From contig JAQWZF010000014.1 in the NCBI GenBank assembly GCA_029253585.1, forward strand, positions 1 to 64,000: a DNA stretch of 64,000 nt. The letters are read 5' to 3'. The notes below the pieces were generated by a model. The model was not told the origin of the DNA. It ran no database searches and saw only the letters and a program-made list of their open reading frames with translations. The first letter of the stretch is position 1. Every line of letters starts with the position of its first letter. Of the stretch, positions 17,126 to 25,974 are shown in pieces. Source of the DNA: Gammaproteobacteria bacterium (GTDB taxonomy: Bacteria; Pseudomonadota; Gammaproteobacteria; Pseudomonadales; Pseudohongiellaceae). The translations under genes and the position numbers were made by a program.

Positions 17126-18217
17126 TTTTTGGGTATTTGACCCAGAATTACTGAAAAGATAATGTGCGACCAACCATTGCCTACCATTATCTAAGCCAAA
17201 CAGCTCAGCACAAGACATGTAGAAAATACGCCAGCGATGGAACCAAAGCTTAACTTCCTTCTCCGTGTAATTTTTCTTAAACGCATCAATAATTCGCTCC
17301 TTATTCTTATCAGTCTTCTCTAACCAATGATTACAGGTTTTCTGATAATGCTGACCATTAATTAGCCAGCGGCTCTCAATTTTTAATTGTTCCTGAAAAT
17401 GGAGCAAGGTGTCGATTGATGGCATTAGCCCACCAGTAAAAAAATATTTAGACATCCAGTCTTGTTCGCTTTTCACATCGAAGGGATACATGACATTCCG
17501 GTGCGCGAAAATATGAACAAAAAGCTTTCCATCAGATGTGAGCCAATTCGATATACGCTCGAATAATTGACGATAATTACGCATGTGCTCAAACATTTCG
17601 ATAGAAATCACCCGATCAAATTGTGCTGACTCTAGTTCCAAATTATTGACATCCGCAGTAATGATCGTAACATTATCGAAACCTGACTCTTGACATAGGT
17701 CATCAATATAACGCTTTTGAGTAATTGAATTTGAAATCGCTGTGATCTTGCTTCTTGGAAATTTTTCGGCCATCCAAAGAGTCAGTGAGCCCCAACCACA
17801 GCCCAATTCCAATATTCTCTGGTCGTTATCGAGCTCAGCACGCTTCGAGCAGAGCACCAGCATTTCCTCTTCGGCTTGATCTAATGTGGTATTGGTATCG
17901 GGATAGTATGCACAGCTATATTTTAGGCGCTTCCCAAGCGAAGCTAGATAGAAGTCAGTTGCAACCTCATAGTGTTGGGTGTTGGCGGCTCTTGTCTCAA
18001 TAGCAATGGGGCTTGTTCTAAGTTCTTCGATTAGTTTTTGATAGCGATCTTGTTGATATTCTGGGTGGTCAATAAATTCGTCTTTGAGACGTTTTTTACA
18101 GAGACGACGAATACCGTAACGCACCATGAAGTCAGGAAGCCTGCCCTGCTCGGCGAACTCGATTAGCTTGCCGGCAAAGGGGAGGCCAATTGCTGGTTTT
18201 GATTCTTTGATGCTCAT
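17117..18217 (-). CDS. SAM-dependent methyltransferase, coclaurine N-methyltransferase-like/Cfa-related
   Basis: This 366-residue protein has the SAM-binding motif LELGCGWGSLTLW near residue 138 and a YSCAYYPDTNTTLDQAEEEML segment. Over its length it resembles plant coclaurine N-methyltransferase and bacterial homologues usually annotated as cyclopropane-fatty-acid synthase-like: ISIEMFEHMRNY, a YFFTGGLMPS loop and FGLDNGRQWLVAHYLF near the end. It is shorter than true Cfa and lacks the Cfa N-terminal domain. It starts 9 nt after the upstream cfa stop with a GGGAG ribosome site, so it is co-transcribed with cfa. Substrate unknown; a lipid or a small amine are both possible. Confidence 0.82.
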   Translation of the reverse strand: MSIKESKPAIGLPFAGKLIEFAEQGRLPDFMVRYGIRRLCKKRLKDEFIDHPEYQQDRYQKLIEELRTSPIAIETRAANTQHYEVATDFYLASLGKRLKYSCAYYPDTNTTLDQAEEEMLVLCSKRAELDNDQRILELGCGWGSLTLWMAEKFPRSKITAISNSITQKRYIDDLCQESGFDNVTIITADVNNLELESAQFDRVISIEMFEHMRNYRQLFERISNWLTSDGKLFVHIFAHRNVMYPFDVKSEQDWMSKYFFTGGLMPSIDTLLHFQEQLKIESRWLINGQHYQKTCNHWLEKTDKNKERIIDAFKKNYTEKEVKLWFHRWRIFYMSCAELFGLDNGRQWLVAHYLFSNSGSNTQKVT

Positions 18218-18226
18218 TTGGGCTCC

Positions 18227-19585
18227 CTATCGTAGGCCTGCATCGCGGTCTTCTGGCGAACCACTAATGCTGGCCTGTTTGCGAAAAAGGATCTGCCCGA
18301 CACTGATCGCACGCTCATCGAAAGCACCCTCACAGTAACAAAAATAGAATTCCCACATGCGCTGAAAGCTGGAATCGTAACCTTGCTGTTTGACCTGCTC
18401 AATATTCTCATAAAAACGTTTTCGCCAGTCCCGCAAGGTTTGAGCATAGCTGAGCCCCATGTCGTGCACGTCTTCTAGCATTAAGCGATTTCTACTGGCG
18501 CTGTCTATAATTACGCTATAGCAGGGCATAAAACCACCTGGAAAGATGTACCTCTTAATAAAATCTACTTGCTTCAACGCCTTATGGTACTGATCATCGT
18601 CTATAACGATTGCTTGAATCAGAGCTTTGCCATCAGGCTTCAATAGACCATTTACTTTTCTAAAGTAAGTATCAAGATACTGGTGACCCACCGCCTCGAT
18701 CATTTCAATAGAAACTAATTTATCGTAAACCCCCTCAACATCGCGATAATCTTGAAGCTTAACCGTAACCAGATCACTTAAACCCTCTCGCTCAATACGA
18801 TCTTGGGTTTCATTGAACTGTTCCTGAGAAATAGTGATGGTGGTAACTTTGCAACCTACAATGCTGGCGGCGAAGCAAGCGAAACCACCCCAACCTGAGC
18901 CAATTTCGATAAGATGATCTTGCTTGTCTAATTCCAATGCGGCACAAATTCTATGAAGCTTCCGGCAGGAGGCCTGATCGAGATCATCGCCAGACTCGTA
19001 TAATGCGGACGAATACATCATTCGCTGATCTAGAAATAGACGAAAGAACTGGTTGCCCAAATCGTAATGGGTAGCTATGTTTTTCTTAGATCCGCTTCTG
19101 GTATTACGCCTGAATTTGTACCATAAACGAAACGATGATTGAGCAAACCGCGCCAAACCAGATTCCATCTGCTCTAGCACCAATCGGTTCTTAACAAATA
19201 TTCTGATTAATTTACTCAGGTCGTCACCACTCCACAAGCCTTTAAGATAAGCTTCAGCTGAACCGGTAACGCCATTCAATGCAACCTGCGTGTAACTGCT
19301 GAGGTCGTGGACTAACAATGTGCATTGCAACTGTGCATCGCAGCTACCTAAACTAGTGGTGCCGACTGAGTCAACAAGATGAATGCAACCTCCTTCAATC
19401 TTGTTAAACAACTCAATAACCTTATTACGAAAAAAACGATCAACTATTGAACTTTTGCTTACAGTCTCTAATTCATCTCCAGCAGCTGAAAAAATAGACG
19501 GCAGGCTTTCACCTCGAGGAAATTGGCTAGAGTTGACGGTGATCTGATATTCTGCGGCTGATTTAGTCATATAGTTGGTAAACAC
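18227..19585 (-). CDS. cfa: Cyclopropane-fatty-acyl-phospholipid synthase family methyltransferase
   Basis: This 452-residue protein has the Cfa layout: an N-terminal domain of about 150 residues, then a methyltransferase core with THYDLGNQFFRLFLD, MMYSSALYESGDDLDQA and the SAM motif IEIGSGWGGFACFA near residue 228, followed by SIEMIEAVGHQY. Cfa enzymes transfer a methylene or methyl group from SAM to unsaturated acyl chains of membrane phospholipids. In the same operon as an FAD oxidoreductase and DUF1365, the product may be a methylated or furan fatty acid rather than a plain cyclopropane one, which is inference from related clusters. Only 3 nt separate it from the DUF1365 gene. Confidence 0.9.
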   Translation of the reverse strand: MFTNYMTKSAAEYQITVNSSQFPRGESLPSIFSAAGDELETVSKSSIVDRFFRNKVIELFNKIEGGCIHLVDSVGTTSLGSCDAQLQCTLLVHDLSSYTQVALNGVTGSAEAYLKGLWSGDDLSKLIRIFVKNRLVLEQMESGLARFAQSSFRLWYKFRRNTRSGSKKNIATHYDLGNQFFRLFLDQRMMYSSALYESGDDLDQASCRKLHRICAALELDKQDHLIEIGSGWGGFACFAASIVGCKVTTITISQEQFNETQDRIEREGLSDLVTVKLQDYRDVEGVYDKLVSIEMIEAVGHQYLDTYFRKVNGLLKPDGKALIQAIVIDDDQYHKALKQVDFIKRYIFPGGFMPCYSVIIDSASRNRLMLEDVHDMGLSYAQTLRDWRKRFYENIEQVKQQGYDSSFQRMWEFYFCYCEGAFDERAISVGQILFRKQASISGSPEDRDAGLR

Positions 19586-19588
19586 ATA

Positions 19589-20338
19589 TTATTGCGGATG
19601 TGAAAAAAAAGGAACTCGTTTTAACCACAAGCGCAGGGCTTGATAGTAAATCGTAGATACAGTTTTAATACATGCCAGTGGATAGCGAAAGGGTAGAAGG
19701 TTCGCTTGATTACGAGTCAATGGTTTCCCGCTAAGCGCCATCGAGGCATAAAAAATAGATTCATCGTTCTTCGACAAACTCATTTTCATATAAAACTCGC
19801 TATCGCTTATCCGATACTTCCAGCGGTACTGGAGATCCATTGACATAAAAGGCGAGACATGAAATTGCTTATCAAAATCAGCGACATGAAAACCCTGATC
19901 ATCTAACCCTCCATCAACTGAACCGATGTCATGCACATAAGTAAACCGCTCGTTCCATGGTGTATTATGTACTTCAGCTACGAGATAACGCAATTTATCA
20001 CCCTGATAACACGCCACGAAGACAACAGGATTAAAGCAAAACCCCCAATAGCTCATATTAGCCAGAAGATAGGCCTCGCCGTCAAATGAATTACTTGTAT
20101 GCTCCTTCACCCTTGCACACACTTCCTGGTATAGACTTTGACGACCCGGAAGATAATTCTTACGCTTGAATTGGACCAGATTGAATCTTCTAGACGACCA
20201 CCAGAGACTAGCGTCGTCAAGAGCACTTAATTGCTTTATGTCTACCCAAACCTGCCGCAGGTGATAGCGAAATTTATGCTCAACCGGTTTAAACCGGCTA
20301 TGAGTTATCCATCCCTCGAATAATTTTAGTCTATTCAT
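19589..20338 (-). CDS. DUF1365 family protein
   Basis: This 249-residue protein has the DUF1365 pattern: GWITHSRFKPVEHKFRY near the start, YWGFCFNPVVF, EVHNTPWNERFTYV and HVADFDKQFHVSPFM. The family has no settled biochemical function but is almost always found between an FAD-dependent amine-oxidase-like gene and a Cfa gene, as here. It overlaps the FAD gene stop by 4 nt (ATGA), indicating coupled translation. A role in handling acyl chains or membrane stress is inferred only from this association. Confidence 0.92.
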   Translation of the reverse strand: MNRLKLFEGWITHSRFKPVEHKFRYHLRQVWVDIKQLSALDDASLWWSSRRFNLVQFKRKNYLPGRQSLYQEVCARVKEHTSNSFDGEAYLLANMSYWGFCFNPVVFVACYQGDKLRYLVAEVHNTPWNERFTYVHDIGSVDGGLDDQGFHVADFDKQFHVSPFMSMDLQYRWKYRISDSEFYMKMSLSKNDESIFYASMALSGKPLTRNQANLLPFRYPLACIKTVSTIYYQALRLWLKRVPFFSHPQ

Positions 20339-21603
20339 GTTACTTGCAACCGTATTAGCTGGCTAATATCTGCCGCGCTTCGTGCTCCATCTTCATGGAA
20401 TCCCCAACCCCAATAGGCACCAACAAAATAAGTGCCTTTCCGGCCATCAAGTAGCGACTTCTTCTTTTGCGCGGCAACACTGTTAGCCGTAAATACTGGA
20501 TGGTAATAAACTCTCTCGGCCAATATTTTTCCCGGATCTATCTTGTGTTGAACATTCAATGAAGTAAATACATTTGATTCCAGCTCTAGCCCTTGGAGCA
20601 AATTCATCCAATAATTTGCGGTGCAAACTCTATGGGTATTTGAATCAAAATCATTCGGTACTTCAACATTCCAGCTCGCCCAAGACAAGGTGTTGGAGTG
20701 CATTATCTTTTCATCAGTATGCACTATCACATGATTCTCTCCGAATGGGATGGCCGACAGAATATCTTGCTCATCCTGACTGGGCTTATCCAATATAGCT
20801 AATGCGCTGTCAGCATGCAGTGCCATTACTACTGCATCATAGATACTCTCATCTCCATCATTGGTAAGCACTTTAATATCTTGCCCTCGTATAACCTTCT
20901 TTACCGTCGAGCCAGTTTTCCACTGCACATCTAGCTGCTCGCTAAGAGCTTTAACATAACTGTTAGAACCGTTCTTAATGACCTGCCATTTTGGGCGATT
21001 GAGTATCTGCATTAAACCATGACGAGAGAAGAAATCTACCAAGTGATGAATCGGAAACTGCGTGACTCGTTCGGGCGTAGCAGACCAAAGCGCGCTAATC
21101 ATTGGGAGCAAGTGGTTATTAATGAACACTTTGCTGTATTTATTCTTTTTTAAATATTCAGCGACGGTTGTTTTTGTGTCGTTACTTCGAAGTACTTGTG
21201 GCGAAGTCTTATAGAACCGAACAATATCGAATAACATGTGATAGAAACTGAAGCTAAAAAAATTACTGCGCTGACAGAATAGCTTGTTCGCACTAGTCGC
21301 ATTATAAACCACATTGGATTGTCTGTTATATGCTGAAAAGCTCATATTGGTGGCCTGCGATTCAACACCAATCTTATCTAACATCGCACAAAAGTTCGGG
21401 TAAAATTCGCGACAAAAGATAATGAAGCCGCTATCGATATTTACTGTCTTATTGTCTATCACCAACTCATGCGTGTCGGTGTGACCTCCGACATAGTCCT
21501 CTTTTTCGAAGAGCGTAACTTGATATTCATCATGTAGGTGGTACGCGGTACTTAGACCCGATATACCCGTCCCTATTATAGCAATACGTTTTTTAATCGA
21601 CAT
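20335..21603 (-). CDS. FAD-dependent oxidoreductase, amine oxidase/desaturase-like
   Basis: This 422-residue flavoprotein begins with a dinucleotide-binding motif (IAIIGTGISGLSTAYHL, about residues 7-23) and carries VGGHTDTHELVIDNKTVNIDSGFI, typical of the NAD(P)-binding amine-oxidase-like group next to DUF1365. The C-terminus has GTYFVGAYWGWGFHEDGARSA, which closes the FAD site. In light- or singlet-oxygen-induced clusters of other Proteobacteria, homologues act in unusual fatty-acid formation. It is the first gene of a four-gene operon (FAD protein, DUF1365, Cfa, CNMT-like). The ATG at 21603 has AAGGAGC about 11 nt upstream. Confidence 0.88.
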   Translation of the reverse strand: MSIKKRIAIIGTGISGLSTAYHLHDEYQVTLFEKEDYVGGHTDTHELVIDNKTVNIDSGFIIFCREFYPNFCAMLDKIGVESQATNMSFSAYNRQSNVVYNATSANKLFCQRSNFFSFSFYHMLFDIVRFYKTSPQVLRSNDTKTTVAEYLKKNKYSKVFINNHLLPMISALWSATPERVTQFPIHHLVDFFSRHGLMQILNRPKWQVIKNGSNSYVKALSEQLDVQWKTGSTVKKVIRGQDIKVLTNDGDESIYDAVVMALHADSALAILDKPSQDEQDILSAIPFGENHVIVHTDEKIMHSNTLSWASWNVEVPNDFDSNTHRVCTANYWMNLLQGLELESNVFTSLNVQHKIDPGKILAERVYYHPVFTANSVAAQKKKSLLDGRKGTYFVGAYWGWGFHEDGARSAADISQLIRLQVT

Positions 21604-21681
21604 ACAGTCTCAAATTTGCTCCTTACGCTGCTGAACTACACAGTTCTATAATCGATTAACTCTAAATATAAATGATTTAGA

Positions 21682-21725
21682 TCACCGGGGACACTGACAA
21701 ATTGACAACTTAGGCCAATTGTCAC
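21682..21725 (+). repeat. Short hairpin repeat, copy B (tcaccggggacactgac...aacttagg)
   Basis: Second copy of the repeat seen at 17083, in the same orientation, in the promoter region of the FAD-oxidoreductase operon. Its 3' half can fold as ttgacaa...ttgtca, a palindrome different in sequence from that of copy A but in the same place. The two copies lie at either end of the four-gene operon, about 4.6 kb apart. Confidence 0.6.
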
Positions 21726-21970
21726 AGTACTAAGACAAAGTCACTCTATTTTCCCAGCATCTGCTGTTAATTAGAGAAGAAATTCTAGCTCGCTTGTGGC
21801 ATTCTCAGTGACTAAGAACCGACTGAAAGCACTAGTTGCGTCATAGCCGCCGCTATTCCGGTTCCACCAAGCTGAATGCGTAGGTATAGATCTCCAATAA
21901 AATAGAAGTTCCTGCTGGGCCATTTTGTGAGATGATTGGCGAATTATTGCGCATGTAGCGAGGAGTTTTC

Positions 21971-24337
21971 TTGTCTGAATCATCCCGTTCCTACCCTAAA
22001 CCCCGTTTTCTTTCTGTAGTGATTGGCCTTATTGGCGTAACGCTTGTTCTTCAGGGGCTGCCGCTAGTTCAGGCGGGAGGGTCTCTCTACTATCTTCTCG
22101 CCGGCATTACCCTTGCCGCGATTGGTGTGCTGCTGTTTAGAGGCGATGATCGAGGCGCGAAGCTATACGGCATCTTCCTGGCCATCACCTATCTCTGGGC
22201 GTTATATGAGGCCGGGCTAGATGCCTGGGCAATGATGCCACGCGTCGCCATGTTTACCGTACTGGGGCTATGGTTCGTAATTCCCAGAGTGCGCCGTGGA
22301 TTGCAGCAAGCCGAGCCCTCTCCCTTATTCGAGCAGAAGCCAACGAAAATTGTGCTGGGAGCATTTGTGGTATTTGCTTTCACTCTACTGCTCACTAGCG
22401 GGCGCTACGAGGTGGGTAAGCCGAGTGCGGCAGGCACAGGTCAGGCCAATAACCCCAGTGGCGAATGGCGTAGCTATGGCGCATCGAAAACCGGCACCCG
22501 TTTTGCGGCGGCGGACCAGATTAATCTGGACAATGTCACTCAGCTAGAAAAAGCCTGGGAGATTCGCACCCGAGTTCCCGGCGCATTCAAGGGAACACCT
22601 ATTCAGGTTGGAGACGGCCTCTATCTGTGTACCGGAAAGAACATCATCCTTTCGCTCGATCCCGATACCGGGCTGGAGCGCTGGCGATTCGACCCAAACC
22701 TGCAATCGGCAAGAATTGGATTCTGGGATACCTGCCGCGGCGTCACCTATTACGATGTGCCTGACTCCAATCCTTCGGCAGACTGTGCCGAGCGCATATT
22801 CACGGCAACCACCGATGCCAGATTGATTGCGGTGGACAAGGAAACAGGTTTGCCCTGTGTAGACTTCGGCGTCAATGGTGAGATCAGCCTGCTGTACGGC
22901 ATGGGCGAGGTGATCCCTGGTTTCTATTTTGTAACCTCTCCACCGACAATTGCCAATGATGTCCTTGTACTGGGCGGTTGGGTATTGGACAACCAGATGA
23001 CAGAGGAGCCTTCCGGCGTAGTGCGGGGATTCAATCCTCTAACCGGCGAACTTGTCTGGGCCTGGGATATGGGCCGCGAAGATAGAACCGGTTTGCCCGA
23101 AGAGGGAGAGAATTACACGCGAGGCACGCCGAATGTGTGGAGCCTTACTAGCGCCGACGAAGAGCTTGGCCTTATCTATGTACCCACAGGCAATGGCACG
23201 CCGGATTACTTCGGCGGTCACCGCACCGAGGCGATGGATCAATATGCAAGTTCAATCGTGGCGCTGGATGCCGGGACTGGCAGAGTACGCTGGTCGTTTC
23301 AGACCACCCACCACGATATCTGGGACTATGATGTTCCTTCGCAACCGACTCTTGTGGATATTCCCGTAGATGGCGTTATACGCAAGGCGGTTATCGTTCC
23401 AACCAAGCGAGCGGAAGTCTTTCTGCTCGATCGCGAAACCGGCGAGCCGATTACCGAGGTAGCAGAGATCGCGACTCCGCAGACCGACATCCCGGAAGAA
23501 CACACGGCACCCACTCAGCCCTTCTCTGTAGGCATGCCCTCATTCGCGCGCGCGACACTGACAGAAGCAGACATGTGGGGCATTACGCCATTCGATCAGG
23601 CCGCCTGTCGATTGCAATTCAAGCGCATGCGCTATGAGGGACCCCTGACGCCTCCCACAACAGGATACGGATCTCTGTACTACCCCGGAGTTGCTGGCGG
23701 CATGAACTGGGGAAGCGTGGCTGTCGATGAAGTGAATCATCTGATGGTAGTCAATACCATGCACAACCCATCGGTAGTGCGGCTGATTCCACGCGATGAA
23801 GTCACGGACACCACACAATTCGGCATTGGCGGCGCGCAAGCCGGCACCCCTTATGGTGTGTATTCCTTCTTCTTCCTGTCTCCGATCTTTGCGCCCTGCC
23901 TTGAGCCTCCCTATGGCGAGCTGGCGGTCGTAGACCTGGCGTCACAGGAGATTCTCTGGCGCCGCCCATTCGGCACAGCAGAAGAACAGGGCCCATTGGG
24001 CATCCCTAGCCGCATGCCCCTGCCTATGGGTATGTTCTATAACGCGGGTTCTGCTGTAACCGGGGGTGGCTTGATATTTAATGCGGGTGTTGTAGATAGC
24101 ACTTTCCGAGCGGTCGATGTCTTTACCGGCGAAGAAGTCTGGACCGATTCTCTCCCAGGCTCATCTACGGCAACCCCAATGAGTTATGTCAGCCCGGCTA
24201 CCGGCAAGCAGTATGTGATTGTAACCGTTGCAGATGGCGGTGGTGAATTGTCATTGGAGACCGCCATCGATAATAGGACGGATGACGAAGAGGTTCGGGG
24301 TGGGTATGTGATGGCTTATAGTTTGCCTAACGAGTAA
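21971..24337 (+). CDS. gcd: Membrane-bound PQQ-dependent dehydrogenase, glucose/quinate/shikimate family
   Basis: This 788-residue protein matches Gcd-type quinoproteins. Five membrane helices fill about residues 12-140, followed by a periplasmic eight-bladed propeller. Landmarks are GEWRSYGASKTGTRFAAADQI, the PQQ pocket DTCRGVTYYD and TTHHDIWDYDVPSQPTL with the catalytic Asp, and LDRETGEP. Enzymes of the family oxidise glucose, quinate or similar substrates and pass electrons to ubiquinone. The start is TTG at 21971, chosen because AGGAG lies 5 nt before it and no good ATG exists nearby. No PQQ-synthesis genes are in the window. Exact substrate not determined. Confidence 0.92.
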   Translation: MSESSRSYPKPRFLSVVIGLIGVTLVLQGLPLVQAGGSLYYLLAGITLAAIGVLLFRGDDRGAKLYGIFLAITYLWALYEAGLDAWAMMPRVAMFTVLGLWFVIPRVRRGLQQAEPSPLFEQKPTKIVLGAFVVFAFTLLLTSGRYEVGKPSAAGTGQANNPSGEWRSYGASKTGTRFAAADQINLDNVTQLEKAWEIRTRVPGAFKGTPIQVGDGLYLCTGKNIILSLDPDTGLERWRFDPNLQSARIGFWDTCRGVTYYDVPDSNPSADCAERIFTATTDARLIAVDKETGLPCVDFGVNGEISLLYGMGEVIPGFYFVTSPPTIANDVLVLGGWVLDNQMTEEPSGVVRGFNPLTGELVWAWDMGREDRTGLPEEGENYTRGTPNVWSLTSADEELGLIYVPTGNGTPDYFGGHRTEAMDQYASSIVALDAGTGRVRWSFQTTHHDIWDYDVPSQPTLVDIPVDGVIRKAVIVPTKRAEVFLLDRETGEPITEVAEIATPQTDIPEEHTAPTQPFSVGMPSFARATLTEADMWGITPFDQAACRLQFKRMRYEGPLTPPTTGYGSLYYPGVAGGMNWGSVAVDEVNHLMVVNTMHNPSVVRLIPRDEVTDTTQFGIGGAQAGTPYGVYSFFFLSPIFAPCLEPPYGELAVVDLASQEILWRRPFGTAEEQGPLGIPSRMPLPMGMFYNAGSAVTGGGLIFNAGVVDSTFRAVDVFTGEEVWTDSLPGSSTATPMSYVSPATGKQYVIVTVADGGGELSLETAIDNRTDDEEVRGGYVMAYSLPNE

Positions 24338-24551
24338 GCTCAAAAAAGATAAATCGATTTTCGCCTAGCGACATGATGAAAACAGGCAGCAGATGCGATG
24401 CACTACAAACTACCTAGGTTCCTTTCTCGTTCTGGCTTAACGCTAAACACAGCCAGAAACATGCCATGGAACTGGCACCTGCCGCTAATAGCCCTATGAA
24501 AAACGGCGTGCTTGAATAGGAATTTCCACAGGGAATAATCTCGCCCTAGAT

Positions 24552-24589
24552 AAAAGGGGGCAGCAAAAAAATCTTGCTGCCCTTTCTTT
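24552..24589. terminator. Intrinsic terminator between convergent genes
   Basis: GGGCAGCAA (24558-24566) pairs with TTGCTGCCC (24574-24582) around a 7-nt loop. It is followed by TTTCTTTG on the plus strand and by a T-rich run on the minus strand, so it can serve both gcd and the convergent serine hydrolase gene. Confidence 0.8.
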
Positions 24590-24608
24590 GTTTTCTATAC
24601 TTTTCACG

Positions 24609-25841
24609 TTATTGATAGAGAGCTTCTCTGATAGCCGCATGGACTTCGAGTGAATACAGGATGTTGGAATTCTGAATCATTCCGATCACTATGATGTTTT
24701 CTACAGGATCAATCCAGAACCAAGAGCCGGCGATACCCCACCACCAGTGTGTGCCTCTAGGCGCACCGTTGTATTTCTCAGGTTCGTCGACGATGGCGAA
24801 ATCCACACCGAAGACGTTGCCCGGATACAGGTCGGCGATATTCTTCACCGCATCCGGCAGTTGGTTACTGCGCATTATCTGAACAGCCTCCTCAGAAAGA
24901 ATACGAACACCATCGAGCTCGCCTCCATTGAGGTGCATCTGTGCAAACTTCATGTAGTCGCTCGCGGTTGAAGTCAGGCCTCCCCCGCCGGAGAAAAACT
25001 TCGGCTCTTCGAGAAATGAACCATCGTCCACTCGGCTCAAACTGCCGTTAGCGGGGAAGTACTGCCTGGCTAAACGATCTGCCTTTTCCGGGGCTACGAA
25101 GAAGCTTGTATCAATCATGCCAAGAGGGTCAAAGATGCGCTGCTGTAAGAATTGGTCGAAGGTCTGACCCGACAAAACCTCGACAAGGTATCCTTGTACG
25201 TCGACGGAAATACTGTATACCCATTGAGTTCCTGGTTGATAGCCTAGGGGGATATCGCCCAGAGCAGGAATGGATTCAGACAGTGTATAGTTAGGCAGGT
25301 CGTTAATGCCCGCAGCCGAATAGGCTGTTGCAACAGGCCCACCCGAGAGCGGTGGTGTATACAATAGCCCACCGGTATGGCTCACTAACTCGCGAATCGT
25401 CATTGGATGCCCTGAGGGCTCGGTGACGAAATTACCATCGCTATCCTCGGAGACAAACACAGTCATACCTGCCAGCGCCGGTATGTGTTTTTCCAAAGGA
25501 TCGTCCAACTGAAACTTGCCTTCATCGTAGAGCATCATTAGCGCCGTTCCGGTGACGGGCTTGGTCATGGAAAAAATTCTGAAGATTGAGTCTGTAGACA
25601 TGGGCACTTGATCTTCAACGTTCTGATAGCCGAACGCCTGATTCATCTGTATTTCTCCGTCCTGTGCAATCAGTGCAACCACCCCGGACAACATAGACTC
25701 GTCGACTCGTGCCTGCAGATCACTGGCTATGGCATCAAGCCGATACTTTTCGAGCTCCGCCGAGGCAAACGTAGATGCCAGTGCCAAGAGAGTGGTCGCG
25801 ACAGCAACTAGTGTTAGTTGAATTTTGCTTATAGATCGCAT
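24609..25841 (-). CDS. Secreted serine hydrolase, class C beta-lactamase/EstB-like family
   Basis: This 410-residue protein has a Sec signal peptide (cleavage near Ala28). The S-x-x-K nucleophile motif is at Ser91-Lys94 (FRIFSMTKPVTG), the Tyr motif is in GTQWVYSISVDV, and a C-terminal RGTHWWWGIAGSWFWIDP replaces the KTG box. This fold includes esterases, D-aminopeptidases and true beta-lactamases; the absence of a KTG motif favours an esterase or peptidase. It stands between two PQQ-dehydrogenase genes and is on its own minus-strand unit. Substrate unknown. Confidence 0.88.
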   Translation of the reverse strand: MRSISKIQLTLVAVATTLLALASTFASAELEKYRLDAIASDLQARVDESMLSGVVALIAQDGEIQMNQAFGYQNVEDQVPMSTDSIFRIFSMTKPVTGTALMMLYDEGKFQLDDPLEKHIPALAGMTVFVSEDSDGNFVTEPSGHPMTIRELVSHTGGLLYTPPLSGGPVATAYSAAGINDLPNYTLSESIPALGDIPLGYQPGTQWVYSISVDVQGYLVEVLSGQTFDQFLQQRIFDPLGMIDTSFFVAPEKADRLARQYFPANGSLSRVDDGSFLEEPKFFSGGGGLTSTASDYMKFAQMHLNGGELDGVRILSEEAVQIMRSNQLPDAVKNIADLYPGNVFGVDFAIVDEPEKYNGAPRGTHWWWGIAGSWFWIDPVENIIVIGMIQNSNILYSLEVHAAIREALYQ

Positions 25842-25974
25842 CTTCGGTTCCTTTATTTTTGATTAAAACGTTACGCTATGAGAATTTCATCACCCTGAAA
25901 AAGTAAAGTGTCAGCATCTAAAATAAAAAGGCTCTAAGCCGAATACTTTCGATTAGGTGCTGACGGAGATGCTG

